A DNA stretch of 64,000 bases from Trichococcus pasteurii (GCF_900112935.1 NZ_FONM01000010.1:59354-123353); one strand, 5' to 3'; counted from the stretch's first letter, positions 37,294 through 46,342 are shown. Numbers and translations: made by a program. The notes: a model not told the origin generated them from the letters alone.

Positions 37294-37647
37294 TCACATA
37301 CCTCTATCAACAAAAACCGGCGTTTTTTTCATGTTTATGTAGCTTTCGATGATGCGGCTTTTTTGATTCACTTTTTTTGCTTGTTGAAGCAATTCTTCTT
37401 TATTGTTCCTTAAAGTATACATCACTAATTTCTGTTTTTGAATAACTTGAATGAGTAATTCATTTTCTGATTTTGAAAAAGGGCTCATACCTTCAACACT
37501 ATCAAATTTTTGCAGAGAAGCGATATGTTCTTTATTTTTTTCGATCACTTTGATTCCGTGTGTCGCTGTGCCGTCCCATGAATCAAATAATTGCTTCATT
37601 TCCAGTAAAACATCCAATCTTTCCTTAGCGAAATCTGCGTTCTGCAT
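37294..37647 (-). CDS. fliT: FliT-like flagellar chaperone
   Basis: A 117-residue, mostly helical protein between fliD and fliS. No motif is decisive. Size, helical makeup and position match FliT, the export chaperone of the filament cap FliD. It begins 31 bases after the fliD stop and ends just before fliS. Confidence 0.6.
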   Translation of the reverse strand: MQNADFAKERLDVLLEMKQLFDSWDGTATHGIKVIEKNKEHIASLQKFDSVEGMSPFSKSENELLIQVIQKQKLVMYTLRNNKEELLQQAKKVNQKSRIIESYINMKKTPVFVDRGM

Positions 37648-37678
37648 CTTTCACGACACCTTCTTTCCTCCGTGATCA

Positions 37679-39154
37679 TTAATCATTAGAACTCGTCAAC
37701 TGGCTCGACAGATAAGACATCTGGGACTCAGCTTGCATCATCGCCGTGTCCAAAGCCGTAAACATTTTTACATAGCGCGCTCGCTGCGCTTCCATCCGTT
37801 CATTGAATGATTCCACCTTCTTGGAGATGTCATCCACCGCTTTATCGTAGGTCTTGTTTTTGGCGGTGATCATGCCGTCTTTGGAATCGACAAAACTGTT
37901 TACCATAGTCTGTAGCTTTTCCGCCAGGCCGACTTTTTTCTTTTCGGTGGTCCCATCAACCGTAATGCTTCTGCTGAAGAAGCCGGCAACACGGTCAGGT
38001 TCTTTTGTGATGACTTCCTTCAATTTAGTTTCATCGATAGCGGCTTTACCGTAACGGTCGACAGAAATGCCTAACGATCCGATAAAATCATATTTTTGTG
38101 TTTCAATGGTGTCGGAAGGATTAGTTTTTTGGATTTCCACTCCGCCGGTCAGCATTTGTCTCAGGCTGGATTGCAAGCGCAGCAAAGTGCTGTCACCGCT
38201 GAGCGCTCCTGCAACATTGGTCTCGGAAGACGGATTGCCGACCGACAGTTTTTCAGTGATGAAGCTCACTGTCGAGTTGTATTGCTCAATGAAATCCTTT
38301 ACGACCTTCAAGGTATTATCTGTGTCATCCGCAACCGACAGGGATACAGCGGTTCCTGCTGTCGTTGCTTTCAGATTGAGCGTCATACCTTCAATTGCAT
38401 CGGTGATCGTATTGGTATTGCGTTCCAACGTGATCATGTTGTTGACGGTAATTTTGGCTGTGTTTCCGGCCGCATGTGTCGCTTGTGCGGCACCAGTTGC
38501 TGCAGGATTCAAGGCCAGTTTATCAGCCAAATCGGTTGTGCTTGTCGCCGAAATCGTACGATCGCCCATCTGCGCGTCGGTAAGCGACAAGCGTCCATCG
38601 ATGATGGTGGCGGAAATACCGCTATCTTTCGTTGTTACGTTGATTTTGGTGATGATGTCCTTCAAGGTATCCGTAGTGGCGACGGTGATATCCGCTTGTT
38701 TCAGCGTCGTCGGAGCGCTTGAACCGATTTCACTCGTATCCTGACTCGCAAGCTTGAAGGTGCCTTCAAATCCCAACGCCGAGGTGGAGGTTTGCTCTGC
38801 AGTCAAGATTTCTCCAGAAAACAATTGGGAAGTGGTCGCCAATCTTTCTATCATGATCGTATAATCGCCGGGAACGGCGTTTGTTCCTGCGGTTACAGCG
38901 AGTTTTGTCTCATCGGAACTCGTAGTTTTTTTCGAAAAGAAACTTTTTGGATCCATCAGAGTGTCCGTTTTGGTATTCAGATTGGTCAATCTGGTCTGGA
39001 TATCGGCCCAGGCTGTTTTTTCTTTGGTCAAGGTTTCTTTTTGGTTGTTGTATTGGGTCAGTTTACCGGATTGCGCGGCAATCAAGGAATCGATTGTTTC
39101 GGAAGTGATCCCTGAATAGGATCCCAAAAAATTTATACTGCTAGATACACTCAT
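37679..39154 (-). CDS. fliD: Filament cap protein FliD
   Basis: A 491-residue hook-associated protein 2. N-terminal region with coiled coil (LTQYNNQKETLTKEKTAWADIQTRLTNLNTKTDTLMDPKSFF), a Thr/Ala-rich variable middle, and C-terminal SLGISVDRYGKAAIDETKL, VAGFFSR and ERMEAQRARYVKMFTALDTAMMQAESQMSYLSSQL segments typical of FliD. The ATG has GGAG upstream. I see no SigD box before it, so read-through from fliC or an unrecognised promoter must supply it. Confidence 0.94.
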   Translation of the reverse strand: MSVSSSINFLGSYSGITSETIDSLIAAQSGKLTQYNNQKETLTKEKTAWADIQTRLTNLNTKTDTLMDPKSFFSKKTTSSDETKLAVTAGTNAVPGDYTIMIERLATTSQLFSGEILTAEQTSTSALGFEGTFKLASQDTSEIGSSAPTTLKQADITVATTDTLKDIITKINVTTKDSGISATIIDGRLSLTDAQMGDRTISATSTTDLADKLALNPAATGAAQATHAAGNTAKITVNNMITLERNTNTITDAIEGMTLNLKATTAGTAVSLSVADDTDNTLKVVKDFIEQYNSTVSFITEKLSVGNPSSETNVAGALSGDSTLLRLQSSLRQMLTGGVEIQKTNPSDTIETQKYDFIGSLGISVDRYGKAAIDETKLKEVITKEPDRVAGFFSRSITVDGTTEKKKVGLAEKLQTMVNSFVDSKDGMITAKNKTYDKAVDDISKKVESFNERMEAQRARYVKMFTALDTAMMQAESQMSYLSSQLTSSND

Positions 39155-39262
39155 TTTTTCACTCCGTTCCGTACAGCATTCGCTATTAGGGGTCTGGTTC
39201 TAATTATTTTGGCTGGATGGTGCCGCTTTACGACATGATAGTATTTTTAATCCTATAAAGCA

Positions 39263-39294
39263 ATCAAAGGCCCGCCATACGGCCGGCCTTTGAT
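39263..39294 (-). terminator. Hairpin after fliC
   Basis: Arms ATCAAAGGCCCGCC (39263-39276) and GGCCGGCCTTTGAT (39281-39294) with one C-C mismatch. On the minus strand it is followed by TGCTTTATAGG, a poor T run, so it may let some transcripts continue into fliD or act as an mRNA stabiliser. Confidence 0.7.
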
Positions 39295-39303
39295 CAGAAG
39301 CTA

Positions 39304-40125
39304 TTATTGTAACAAAGAAAGTACAGATTGTGGCATTTGGTTCGCTTGCGCCAACATTGAAGTCGCAGCTTGTGCCAAGATGTTTGATTTTGTGAATGAC
39401 GTCATTTCTTCAGCCATATCCACATCTGTGATGCGTGAGTTCGCTTCAGACAAGTTTTCTTTTGTTGTCGATAGGTTATTGATTGTGTGATCCAAGCGAT
39501 TTTGGTTCGCACCCAAGGACGTACGTTGTGTAGAAACTGCTGTGATAGCAAGGTCTAAGTCCTCAATAGCACCAGTAGCATCAGTTGTAACATCCAAAGC
39601 ATCGACGCCTAATCCTGCAGCAGACATATCCTCAATGCTGACTTCCATAGTATCTGCAGCTGTTGTCTTAGCCCCAATCTGTAGTACTACTCCAGAACCA
39701 GAAGTTAAGCTCCCATTTAGCAGTGCTTTTCCGTTGAATTCTGTTGTAGTAGCAATTCTGTTTATTTCAGTACTTAATGATGTCATTTCAGAATCAATTG
39801 CAGTAAGATCATCTGCACTGTTTGTTCCATTGGCAGCTTGGACAGACAAGTCACGCATACGGTTCAGGATGCTGTGTGTTTCTGACAGTCCGCCTTCAGC
39901 TGTTTGGATCAAAGAAATTCCATCCTGGGCATTGCGTTTTGCTTGCGTCAAGCCGCTGATTTGGTTTTTCATTTTTTCAGAGATTGACAGTCCCGCTGCG
40001 TCGTCCCCAGCTTTGTTGATGCGCAAGCCTGAAGACAGTTTTGCTAATGAACCTGCTTTTGAAGAGTTTGCTGCTGTCAAGCTGGAATATGTATTCGCTG
40101 CTGCTGTATTTGTTCCGATTCTCAT
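39304..40125 (-). CDS. fliC: Flagellin
   Basis: A 273-residue filament protein: conserved N-terminal D0/D1 (LAKLSSGLRINKAGDDAAGLSISEKM), short variable middle, conserved C-terminal D1/D0 (ANSRITDVDMAEEMTSFTKSNILAQAATSMLAQANQMPQSVLSLLQ). It is a minimal flagellin without an elaborate outer domain. An AGGAGG site lies 9 bases before the ATG and a SigD promoter lies upstream. Only one flagellin gene is present in the window. Confidence 0.97.
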   Translation of the reverse strand: MRIGTNTAAANTYSSLTAANSSKAGSLAKLSSGLRINKAGDDAAGLSISEKMKNQISGLTQAKRNAQDGISLIQTAEGGLSETHSILNRMRDLSVQAANGTNSADDLTAIDSEMTSLSTEINRIATTTEFNGKALLNGSLTSGSGVVLQIGAKTTAADTMEVSIEDMSAAGLGVDALDVTTDATGAIEDLDLAITAVSTQRTSLGANQNRLDHTINNLSTTKENLSEANSRITDVDMAEEMTSFTKSNILAQAATSMLAQANQMPQSVLSLLQ

Positions 40126-40178
40126 GTGTGTTTCCTCCTAGTGTACGTTCGTTTTGTTAAGGCCTTGCCTATATCTAT

Positions 40179-40206
40179 ATAATCGGAGCGGGTCTGAAAT
40201 AGTTAA
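40179..40206 (-). promoter_or_regulatory. SigD-type promoter of fliC
   Basis: Minus strand: TTAA (40206-40203), 15 bases, TCCGATTAT (40187-40179), about 55 bases before the ATG. Close to the SigD consensus. Confidence 0.8.
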
Positions 40207-40235
40207 GCGTTATTTTGCTGAATTTCAAAAAATAA

Positions 40236-40265
40236 TATAAAAAAAGACTATCCTAAAGATAGTCT
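40236..40265 (-). terminator. Terminator overlapping the flgL stop codon
   Basis: AGACTATC (40265-40258 on the minus strand) and GATAGTCT (40252-40245) flank a 5-base loop that contains the flgL TAG stop codon, followed by TTTTTT. Translation to the end of flgL would cover the stem, which may link termination to translation. Confidence 0.8.
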
Positions 40266-41212
40266 AAAATATTGGTTTGGAGAATCTTGGTGCCCATGGA
40301 CAGCGCCGCCTGAAAGGCTTGCTGCTCCATCGTGAATTCCATGTATTTTTCGGCCAGGTCCACGTCTTGCTTGTTGGAACGGATCGACTTCAGTTGGATA
40401 TTTTCGGTGGTGTTCCGCTCTTGGGCGGATTTCAAGCGATTGGAGATGGCTCCGATTTCGGTCCGCATATTGACGACGTTCTCGGTCTCCGCGTTTGAAC
40501 GTGCCAACAGTTTGCCTGATAGGGCTTCTGTATCGTTCGCATCCAAAGCTTTCAGCGCATCCGCAAGGAAGGTGCCAAGATCATCTTTTCCGGCTGGCGT
40601 GCCCTGTTCATTCATCAGCTGTCTGCCATCTGTCTTCAGCGAGACATCCACACCTGTCGCGATTGCGCGCGATAAATTGGCATTGGTCGCAATCACGTTG
40701 CCGTTTGCGTCGGTTTCATCAACCGTCCCCTGATAAACGATGCCGTTCATCATTCCCGTATCGTCCGTACTGATTTCAAATGGCTTGGTCGTCGTATTCA
40801 TGCCCGCAAAGACATATTTGCCGCCAAAATTTGTGTTAAGCGAGTCGACCATTGTGCTGATTTCGGTGGCCATTTCCGCTTTCACGGCTTGGCGATCTGA
40901 ATCCGACATCGTTCCGGTGGAAGCCGACTGGATCAGCGTCGTGATCCGCCTGAGTGAATTGGTGGCATTTTCCAGCGCGGAATCCTGCATGTTGGTCCAA
41001 TCGGTGGTGTCCGAGATCGTTACGGAAAACTCTTCATTTTGGATCAGGCTGTTGTTCAAATTCATGATCTGCGATGCCCGCAGCGGATCGTCTGATGGTT
41101 TGCTGATTTCCTTCATCGAAGATAATTGGTTATTGTATTTTTCCAACTTGCCTTGGCTTCGGTTAATGCTTTGGATCATGTTCGTTGTGGTTATTCTGTC
41201 CGTGATGCGCAT
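40253..41212 (-). CDS. flgL: Hook-filament junction protein FlgL
   Basis: A 319-residue flagellin-like protein: MRITDRITTTNMIQSINRSQGKL start, coiled-coil N terminus with ISKPSDDPLRASQIMNL, and flagellin-type C terminus (DVDLAEKYMEFTMEQQAFQAALSMGTKILQTNILDYL). It joins hook to filament with FlgK. It begins 3 bases after the flgK stop. Confidence 0.95.
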   Translation of the reverse strand: MRITDRITTTNMIQSINRSQGKLEKYNNQLSSMKEISKPSDDPLRASQIMNLNNSLIQNEEFSVTISDTTDWTNMQDSALENATNSLRRITTLIQSASTGTMSDSDRQAVKAEMATEISTMVDSLNTNFGGKYVFAGMNTTTKPFEISTDDTGMMNGIVYQGTVDETDANGNVIATNANLSRAIATGVDVSLKTDGRQLMNEQGTPAGKDDLGTFLADALKALDANDTEALSGKLLARSNAETENVVNMRTEIGAISNRLKSAQERNTTENIQLKSIRSNKQDVDLAEKYMEFTMEQQAFQAALSMGTKILQTNILDYL

Positions 41213-41215
41213 GTT

Positions 41216-42739
41216 TTATACCCCTGTCCGATTGATCAAAGTATCCAGCATCTCGGAGGTGACCGCCAACACCTTAGCGTTTGCCTGAAACGCACTTTGG
41301 AATTTCATGATGTTCACAACTTCTTCGTTGATGGAGACGCCTGAAATGGAACTCTTTCTTTGCTCTAGAAAAGAGACCACCTCATTTTGGTTCTCCATCA
41401 TGAAGTCGGCCTGTTGCTTCGAAATCCCCACTCGGGTGATGATGTCATTGTACGCATCCGCAGTAGTCGTGCCATTGGTCTGCGCTGTAATCTTCAACGT
41501 GTCCGCATCAAAAGCAAGCGCCTCTTCCGAGGAGTAGTTGAGTGCGGCTGATTGGATGTCGGAAATGGCGCGCGCCCTGGAACCATCACCGGCTATCTGG
41601 CCCGTAAGCGATTTGCCTGAAACAATCTTGCTCGGATCCTCCGTGATGGCGGGGTTCACTTTCAAATTGGAAATGACATTATCCGGATCATCGCCCAAAT
41701 CAAAAAAGGGAATCCCGGTTCCATTGTCGCTATGGATCACGTTGACGGCTTCTGCGACCGTCGAGACCAGTTGGTTCAGTTCAAGGATGCCTCGGTCGAT
41801 CTCAACCAGTGCTTCCTGCGAGCCGCTGATATGGCCGCTTTTACTGGATAGTTCCGTAAACCGGGTCGCCCCGTCCTCTGCAGTTTGCTTCAGCAACAAC
41901 GTTCCGGCTGGGAAAGATTCGGATGATTCGACCGTTTTCGAAGTGCTGCCGTTTGTGGAGATGAGCGAGCCGTCTCCGGAAGTTTCTCCGATTGCTACAC
42001 TTAACACTTGGCGCTTATTCGCTCCAAGAATTTCTTCGCCTTCAATGCTGATGAAGGTCCGTTGATAAGCATCCGTCTTCACTTCCACAGAAGTGATTCC
42101 TGATAGTTCTCCCACCAATTGATCCCGTTGATCCAATAAGGTATTCGGTATTTCGCCTTTTGTGGTAACAGAGAATATTTGCTTGTTGATCGACTCTAGT
42201 TGTTCGACTTTCGTGTTAAAGTCCAAAACCTTCTTTGAAATCGCCTGAACGGTGCCCTCCTGAAGACTGTCCAATTGAGCGCCCATATGCGAGACTGTAT
42301 CCGTTAACGTCTGCGCCTGTTGGCTGACCATCGTCTTGGATGTTGTCAGTTCCGGATTGTCGCTCAAATATTTCCATGATTCATAGAACTCAGTCATTTT
42401 ATTGTTCAAACCCGTTTCGGAAGGTTCGTTGAAAACAGCTTCCAATTGGCCCAGCACATCAGCTTTTTGCGTGTATTTTTCCAAGGAAGCATTTTCCGTA
42501 AAAGTTTGTTTCACTAAATAATCATCAACAATCCGTGTGACGGATTCCATGCGTACACCTGTCCCGAGTTGGCCCACACCTTCAAGCGTATAGGGATTGC
42601 TCGCAACCAAATTGACTCGTTGTCTGGAATAGCCTTCCGTGTTAGCATTCGAAATGTTGCTACTTGTTGTCTGCATGGCCGCCTGAGCTGCGCTCATGCC
42701 GTTCGTTCCTGCGTTTAGTATTCCAAATAGTCCTGCCAT
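41216..42739 (-). CDS. flgK: Hook-filament junction protein FlgK
   Basis: A 507-residue junction protein: GLFGILNAGTNGMSAAQAAMQTTSSNISNANTEGYSRQRVN start and the C-terminal INEEVVNIMKFQSAFQANAKVLAVTSEMLDTLINRTGV motif. The segment NPYTLEGVGQLGTGVRMESVTRIVDDYL is also typical. It follows flgN by 12 bases. Confidence 0.95.
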   Translation of the reverse strand: MAGLFGILNAGTNGMSAAQAAMQTTSSNISNANTEGYSRQRVNLVASNPYTLEGVGQLGTGVRMESVTRIVDDYLVKQTFTENASLEKYTQKADVLGQLEAVFNEPSETGLNNKMTEFYESWKYLSDNPELTTSKTMVSQQAQTLTDTVSHMGAQLDSLQEGTVQAISKKVLDFNTKVEQLESINKQIFSVTTKGEIPNTLLDQRDQLVGELSGITSVEVKTDAYQRTFISIEGEEILGANKRQVLSVAIGETSGDGSLISTNGSTSKTVESSESFPAGTLLLKQTAEDGATRFTELSSKSGHISGSQEALVEIDRGILELNQLVSTVAEAVNVIHSDNGTGIPFFDLGDDPDNVISNLKVNPAITEDPSKIVSGKSLTGQIAGDGSRARAISDIQSAALNYSSEEALAFDADTLKITAQTNGTTTADAYNDIITRVGISKQQADFMMENQNEVVSFLEQRKSSISGVSINEEVVNIMKFQSAFQANAKVLAVTSEMLDTLINRTGV

Positions 42740-42751
42740 GGTACCTCCACC

Positions 42752-43120
42752 TTACACTGATTGATTGAACAGACCTACATTTTTGGAAGGGGATAGCTGC
42801 CCTTTTTTGGAGTATGTCCGGGATTTTTTTTCCATCCCATCCGTTAAAGCATCCAAAATGCTGTCATGAAAACTGATTGCTTGTTTTGTCAACAAAAGAT
42901 TGCATTCCTGCAATTCCTTTATTTCAAGCACTTCCTGTTCGATTGCGACGCGGTTGCAGCCTTCAAAGGACGCTTCTTCCAAACGCCCCAAGAAATCTTG
43001 TTTTTCCGTGACGATGTTATCGAATGCAATGCTATCATTTGCCATCAACGCTTCTTTTTCGCGTTTCAAAGTGTCTTTGAGGGCTGTCAATAAAACTACA
43101 CCATTTTGTCTGTTCTCCAT
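42752..43120 (-). CDS. flgN: FlgN-like chaperone of hook-associated proteins
   Basis: A 122-residue, strongly helical protein with LLTALKDTLKREKEALMANDSIAFDNIVTEKQDFL, the FlgN pattern. It keeps FlgK and FlgL soluble before export. The ATG at 43120 overlaps the flgM TAA (TAATG), so the two are translationally coupled. Confidence 0.85.
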   Translation of the reverse strand: MENRQNGVVLLTALKDTLKREKEALMANDSIAFDNIVTEKQDFLGRLEEASFEGCNRVAIEQEVLEIKELQECNLLLTKQAISFHDSILDALTDGMEKKSRTYSKKGQLSPSKNVGLFNQSV

Positions 43121-43413
43121 TATTCCCAACCAGCTTCTTGCTCTTCGATTGTTTTCATCATGTTCGCTGCAATTTTTTCGGCACTTACTTTATACGTACC
43201 GTTTTGGATTGCTGATTTTATCTCTTGGGCTTTGGCGCTAGGGGCGCTATCGATTGCCTTTTCAGCTAAGCGCTTCGCTTCTTCTGAAATCTCGACTTTT
43301 ACCGCCGCCTCATTTGCTCTTGGTTTAAGCGGTTCAGCCTTTATGGTTTCTTTATGTGATGTGTCCGTTTGGATTGCCTTAAGGTAACTGTTATAGCCGT
43401 TGCCGATTTTCAT
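43120..43413 (-). CDS. flgM: Anti-sigma-28 factor FlgM
   Basis: A 97-residue protein with VKVEISEEAKRLAEKAI and the C-terminal AQEIKSAIQNGTYKVSAEKIAANMMKTI sigma-binding region. It holds SigD inactive until exported through the finished hook. ATG 43413 follows AGGAG by 8 bases. It is the first gene of a SigD-controlled unit with flgN, flgK and flgL, so SigD activity raises its own inhibitor. Confidence 0.93.
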   Translation of the reverse strand: MKIGNGYNSYLKAIQTDTSHKETIKAEPLKPRANEAAVKVEISEEAKRLAEKAIDSAPSAKAQEIKSAIQNGTYKVSAEKIAANMMKTIEEQEAGWE

Positions 43414-43471
43414 GCAACTCACTCCTTTTTACTGGTTAGTATGTATCTATCTTATTGTATCCACATCACTA

Positions 43472-43498
43472 TTGTCGACCACTTTCCTGAAAAGTTAA
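43472..43498 (-). promoter_or_regulatory. SigD-type promoter of flgM-flgN-flgK-flgL
   Basis: Minus strand: TTAA (43498-43495), 15 bases, GTCGACAA (43479-43472). It departs from GCCGATAA at two positions but has exact spacing. Confidence 0.65.
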
Positions 43499-43595
43499 GT
43501 CAAAATCCATGAAAAGCCGAAGATTGACAAAATAATCATCAAAGAAAGCTGCTGACCAAACAGGGGCCCATATGGAGGCGCCTCCTTTGATTCAT

Positions 43596-43803
43596 CTGTC
43601 GACTGTTCGCCCAGGACAGGTTCGCGATCTATCGATAGATCACGCATCTGTCGACTGAACGGATACCGAAAACCGCGGAACAACCGAGAGATTGTTCCTC
43701 TGTCGGTTGTTCGCCCAAGATGGGTCCCCGAACTGTCGAGAGATCACGCATCTGTCGGCTGAACGGATACCGAAAACCGCAAAACAACCGACACCCACCT
43801 ACC
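43596..43803. repeat. 104-bp tandem duplication rich in inverted repeats
   Basis: Two head-to-tail copies (from about 43596 and 43700) share CTGTCG, TGTTCGCCCA, AGATCACGCATCTGTCG and GAACGGATACCGAAAACCGC; matching positions are 104 bases apart. Each copy also repeats CATCTGTCG, and GAACAACCG / CGGTTGTTC arms allow hairpins across the junction. Frames of 61-62 codons cross it on the minus strand but have no ribosome sites. It lies between the chemotaxis operon terminator and the flgM promoter. Confidence 0.75.
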
Positions 43804-43813
43804 GGTAAGGCCA

Positions 43814-43860
43814 CAAAAAAAGAAGTGCCCGGCTCATTGAGTCATGAGCTGGTCCCTTCT
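43814..43860 (-). terminator. Terminator of the chemotaxis-motor switch operon
   Basis: Minus strand: AGAAGGGACC-AGCTCAT pairs imperfectly with ATGAGC-CGGGCACTTCT around GACTCA, followed by seven T. It starts directly after the fliY stop. Confidence 0.85.
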
Positions 43861-43864
43861 CTTC

Positions 43865-44920
43865 CTATAACGTTTCGATGCGTTGTTCTCTACTTAAGAT
43901 ATTCGTGATACGAACGCCGAAGTTTTCATTGATCACTACGACTTCTCCTTCGGCGATCCGTTTGCCGTTCACATAGATACTCAAAGGTTCTTCTGTCAGT
44001 TTGTTCAGTTCCACAATAGAGCCTGTGCCTAATGAAAGGATGTCTTTGATTGTTTTTTTGCTTTCTCCTAGCATCACACTGAATTCCAACGGAACATCCA
44101 GTATCAGCTCCAAATTTTGTGGAAGATGTTGTTTATCGGATTTATTCAATTCCTGAAAAGCAGGTTTTTGAATCGGAACCACATCTGCTTCTGTCTGCAA
44201 AAAAGGCTTCGATCGACGTTCTTCGTGCTTCCGTTCGACAGGCGCAAGCACTTCCCCTTGATCCGCCAACATGATCTCAGTGATTTCTTTAACGGCGTCC
44301 ATGGTGAACACTTGCATGATTTCACTCTGCAGGATGCCTTCCACTTCCAGTTGGAACGCGATCAGACAGACGTCTGCGTTCAAATCCGCTATTCCGATAT
44401 CGACATTAAAATGTTGTTTATCATCAACCAAATGAACTTCAGGTGGAAAGATATCGATCATTTTCCCCAGCATGGTCGCCATGGCTGTTGCGGAAGAACC
44501 CATCATCTGATTCATTGCTTCACCGACCGCACTCAGTTCCAATTCCGTTAATTCCGAAGTGGTCACTTGGCCATCTCCGCCCATCATCAAATTGGCAATG
44601 ATCACGGAGTCCTGGGCATCCAGCAACAAAAGATTATTCCCTGTCAAGCCCTTTCTGAACCCGATCGAGGTAACAAGCTTAGGCTTAACCGCAGCATCAA
44701 TCACCTGACGGATACTTTTGACGGATACTTTCGGTGTGGTGATATGGACTTTGTGGGCTAAAATTTCGGATAAGGTTGTAGCCGCTTGGGACATGGATAT
44801 ATTCCCGACCTCTCCGATGATATCGCTCTCCATTTGGCTGATGGTTGTGGCAACTGGCGTTTGGATTAATTCACTCATCATGCGATCAATTTCTTCTTGT
44901 GTTAGTTTTTCAGTGCTCAT
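43865..44920 (-). CDS. fliY: Motor switch phosphatase FliY (FliN-type)
   Basis: A 351-residue C-ring protein. The N terminus has a CheY-P-binding-type helix (LTQEEIDRMMSEL), then a CheC-like domain (MESDIIGEVGNISMSQAATTLSEIL and a second half near AVGEAMNQMMGSSATAM), a variable linker, and a C-terminal FliN/SpoA domain (LILDVPLEFSVMLGESKKTIKDIL, then GSIVELNKLTEEPLSIYVNGKRIAEGEVVVINENFGVRI). In B. subtilis FliY dephosphorylates CheY-P at the motor. No separate fliN is present. Confidence 0.94.
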   Translation of the reverse strand: MSTEKLTQEEIDRMMSELIQTPVATTISQMESDIIGEVGNISMSQAATTLSEILAHKVHITTPKVSVKSIRQVIDAAVKPKLVTSIGFRKGLTGNNLLLLDAQDSVIIANLMMGGDGQVTTSELTELELSAVGEAMNQMMGSSATAMATMLGKMIDIFPPEVHLVDDKQHFNVDIGIADLNADVCLIAFQLEVEGILQSEIMQVFTMDAVKEITEIMLADQGEVLAPVERKHEERRSKPFLQTEADVVPIQKPAFQELNKSDKQHLPQNLELILDVPLEFSVMLGESKKTIKDILSLGTGSIVELNKLTEEPLSIYVNGKRIAEGEVVVINENFGVRITNILSREQRIETL

Positions 44921-45913
44921 TTACTCAATGTCTCCTCCGATATAGTGTAATACCTCAGCCGCCATTTTATTCCCCAGCACACCAGGCTTTACCAAATAAG
45001 TTGGCAGTTTCTCTATGGACATGACCAATGGCTCGTGAGTGGGTTTATCTAAGGTGATGATATCACCCAACTCCAATTGTAAAAAACTATCTATCGATAC
45101 GTTTGTCTTCCCAAGCAAAACCTCTACAGATACCTGAACGGATTGCAAATTTTTAGTTAAGTTATCTTTGTCTGAAGGATCCGTCGCGCGCCCTGAATGG
45201 AACCAATTACGAAAACTCAACTTTTCCAACATATTCTCAAAAAAGACATAAGGAATGCACAGGTTGATGAATGTCTGGTCCTCCAACAATTCAATAATGA
45301 ACGTGGTCATGATGACAGGTTCATTCGGGGACATTGTCTGCAGAAGCTGCGCGTTCGTTTCCATTGCTTCCATCTTAACGCTCAACTCTACGATATCCCT
45401 GAAAGCCAACTGAAACGCATGCCCAAAATTAGCGACTACATCTTTGAGAATGGCAATCTCGATATCCGTAAAGCTCTCTTTGCCGTGTCCTGTACTTGCT
45501 AATTTTGTATCTGGGCTTCCACACAACAGCTGCAATAACTGCAGACAAACTTGAGAATTTATTTCGACAATCTGCATCCCCTCTTGTGGCTCTGAGCGGA
45601 ATAGACCCATCAAAGTAAAGTGAGGAACCGAATGCAAAAACTCATCAAAACTGATTTGTTCAATCGAAGCTACGCGCAGCGAAACATTTGAACGCACCTG
45701 AGTTGTTATCAGACTGCTTACAATTTTAGCGTATTCTTCGAATAACATGGTTAAAGTCGTTATGTACTCTTTCGAAAGCCGTGACGGTCTTTTGAAATCG
45801 TAGGTTTTGATTTTAACGGGTTCTGTTTCCTCTACTAAGTCAGTATCAATCTTGCCACTTTTAACACTTTCCATCAACAAATCTATTTCCTGTTGAGATA
45901 GAACTTTACTCAC
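44921..45913 (-). CDS. fliM: Motor switch protein FliM
   Basis: A 330-residue C-ring protein: N-terminal CheY-P-binding peptide (LSQQEIDLLMES), a CheC-like middle domain (FDEFLHSVPHFTLMGLFRSEP), and a C-terminal SpoA domain (VLLGKTNVSIDSFLQLELGDIITLDKPTHEPLVMSIEKLPTYLVKPGVLGNKMA). The TAA stop and the fliY start are adjacent. Confidence 0.95.
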   Translation of the reverse strand: MSKVLSQQEIDLLMESVKSGKIDTDLVEETEPVKIKTYDFKRPSRLSKEYITTLTMLFEEYAKIVSSLITTQVRSNVSLRVASIEQISFDEFLHSVPHFTLMGLFRSEPQEGMQIVEINSQVCLQLLQLLCGSPDTKLASTGHGKESFTDIEIAILKDVVANFGHAFQLAFRDIVELSVKMEAMETNAQLLQTMSPNEPVIMTTFIIELLEDQTFINLCIPYVFFENMLEKLSFRNWFHSGRATDPSDKDNLTKNLQSVQVSVEVLLGKTNVSIDSFLQLELGDIITLDKPTHEPLVMSIEKLPTYLVKPGVLGNKMAAEVLHYIGGDIE

Positions 45914-45915
45914 GC

Positions 45916-46329
45916 TTACCCCTCATTTATAGAAAATAATGCTTCCATACTTATTAAACTGATCATTTTGTTGTTTAATCTGATGATGCCCGCTACTTCC
46001 TTTGCGCTCACGTAGTCAGTCATTTGTATGTCTTGTGAATCAATTTCCGAAACAGATTCAACAGAGTCCACCGCAAAAGCAACTTTTTTATCGTCGTTCT
46101 TCAAAATGATGATACTATTGTAACACAGTTCTTCTGTTTCACTAGTGTTACTAAGTAATTTATACAAATTAATCAAAGTGATGGCATTCCCTCGGATATT
46201 GATCAATCCTTCCACCCAGTACGGGGCTTTCGGCACATGCGTGAAAGGCATTTCCTTGACAATTTCTTCGACATCTTCAGTAGGTATAGCATAATACTTT
46301 TCTTTTAAAGTAAAGACGATTATTTGCAT
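45916..46329 (-). CDS. cheW: Chemotaxis coupling protein CheW (second copy)
   Basis: A 137-residue CheW: FTLKEKYYAIPTEDVEEIVKEMPFTHVPKAPYWVEGLINIRGNAITLINL and VAFAVDSVESVSEIDSQDI are typical. It couples receptors to CheA. It lies between cheY and fliM, 2 bases from fliM. A different CheW begins the operon. Confidence 0.93.
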   Translation of the reverse strand: MQIIVFTLKEKYYAIPTEDVEEIVKEMPFTHVPKAPYWVEGLINIRGNAITLINLYKLLSNTSETEELCYNSIIILKNDDKKVAFAVDSVESVSEIDSQDIQMTDYVSAKEVAGIIRLNNKMISLISMEALFSINEG

Positions 46330-46342
46330 GTTGCCCTCCTGA

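Noticed and set aside
38067..38744. A 225-codon plus-strand frame opposite fliD
   Set aside because: Shadow of a well-supported flagellar gene, with no ribosome site or family.
39155..39262. A SigD promoter for fliD
   Set aside because: TAAA at the right distance from GCC-like bases is present but the CCGAT core is missing, so I did not call it.
43495..43814. Two small minus-strand genes with repeated FRYPFSRQMRDLS peptides
   Set aside because: The peptide repeat simply mirrors the 104-bp DNA repeat; there is no ribosome site and the frames break at different points.
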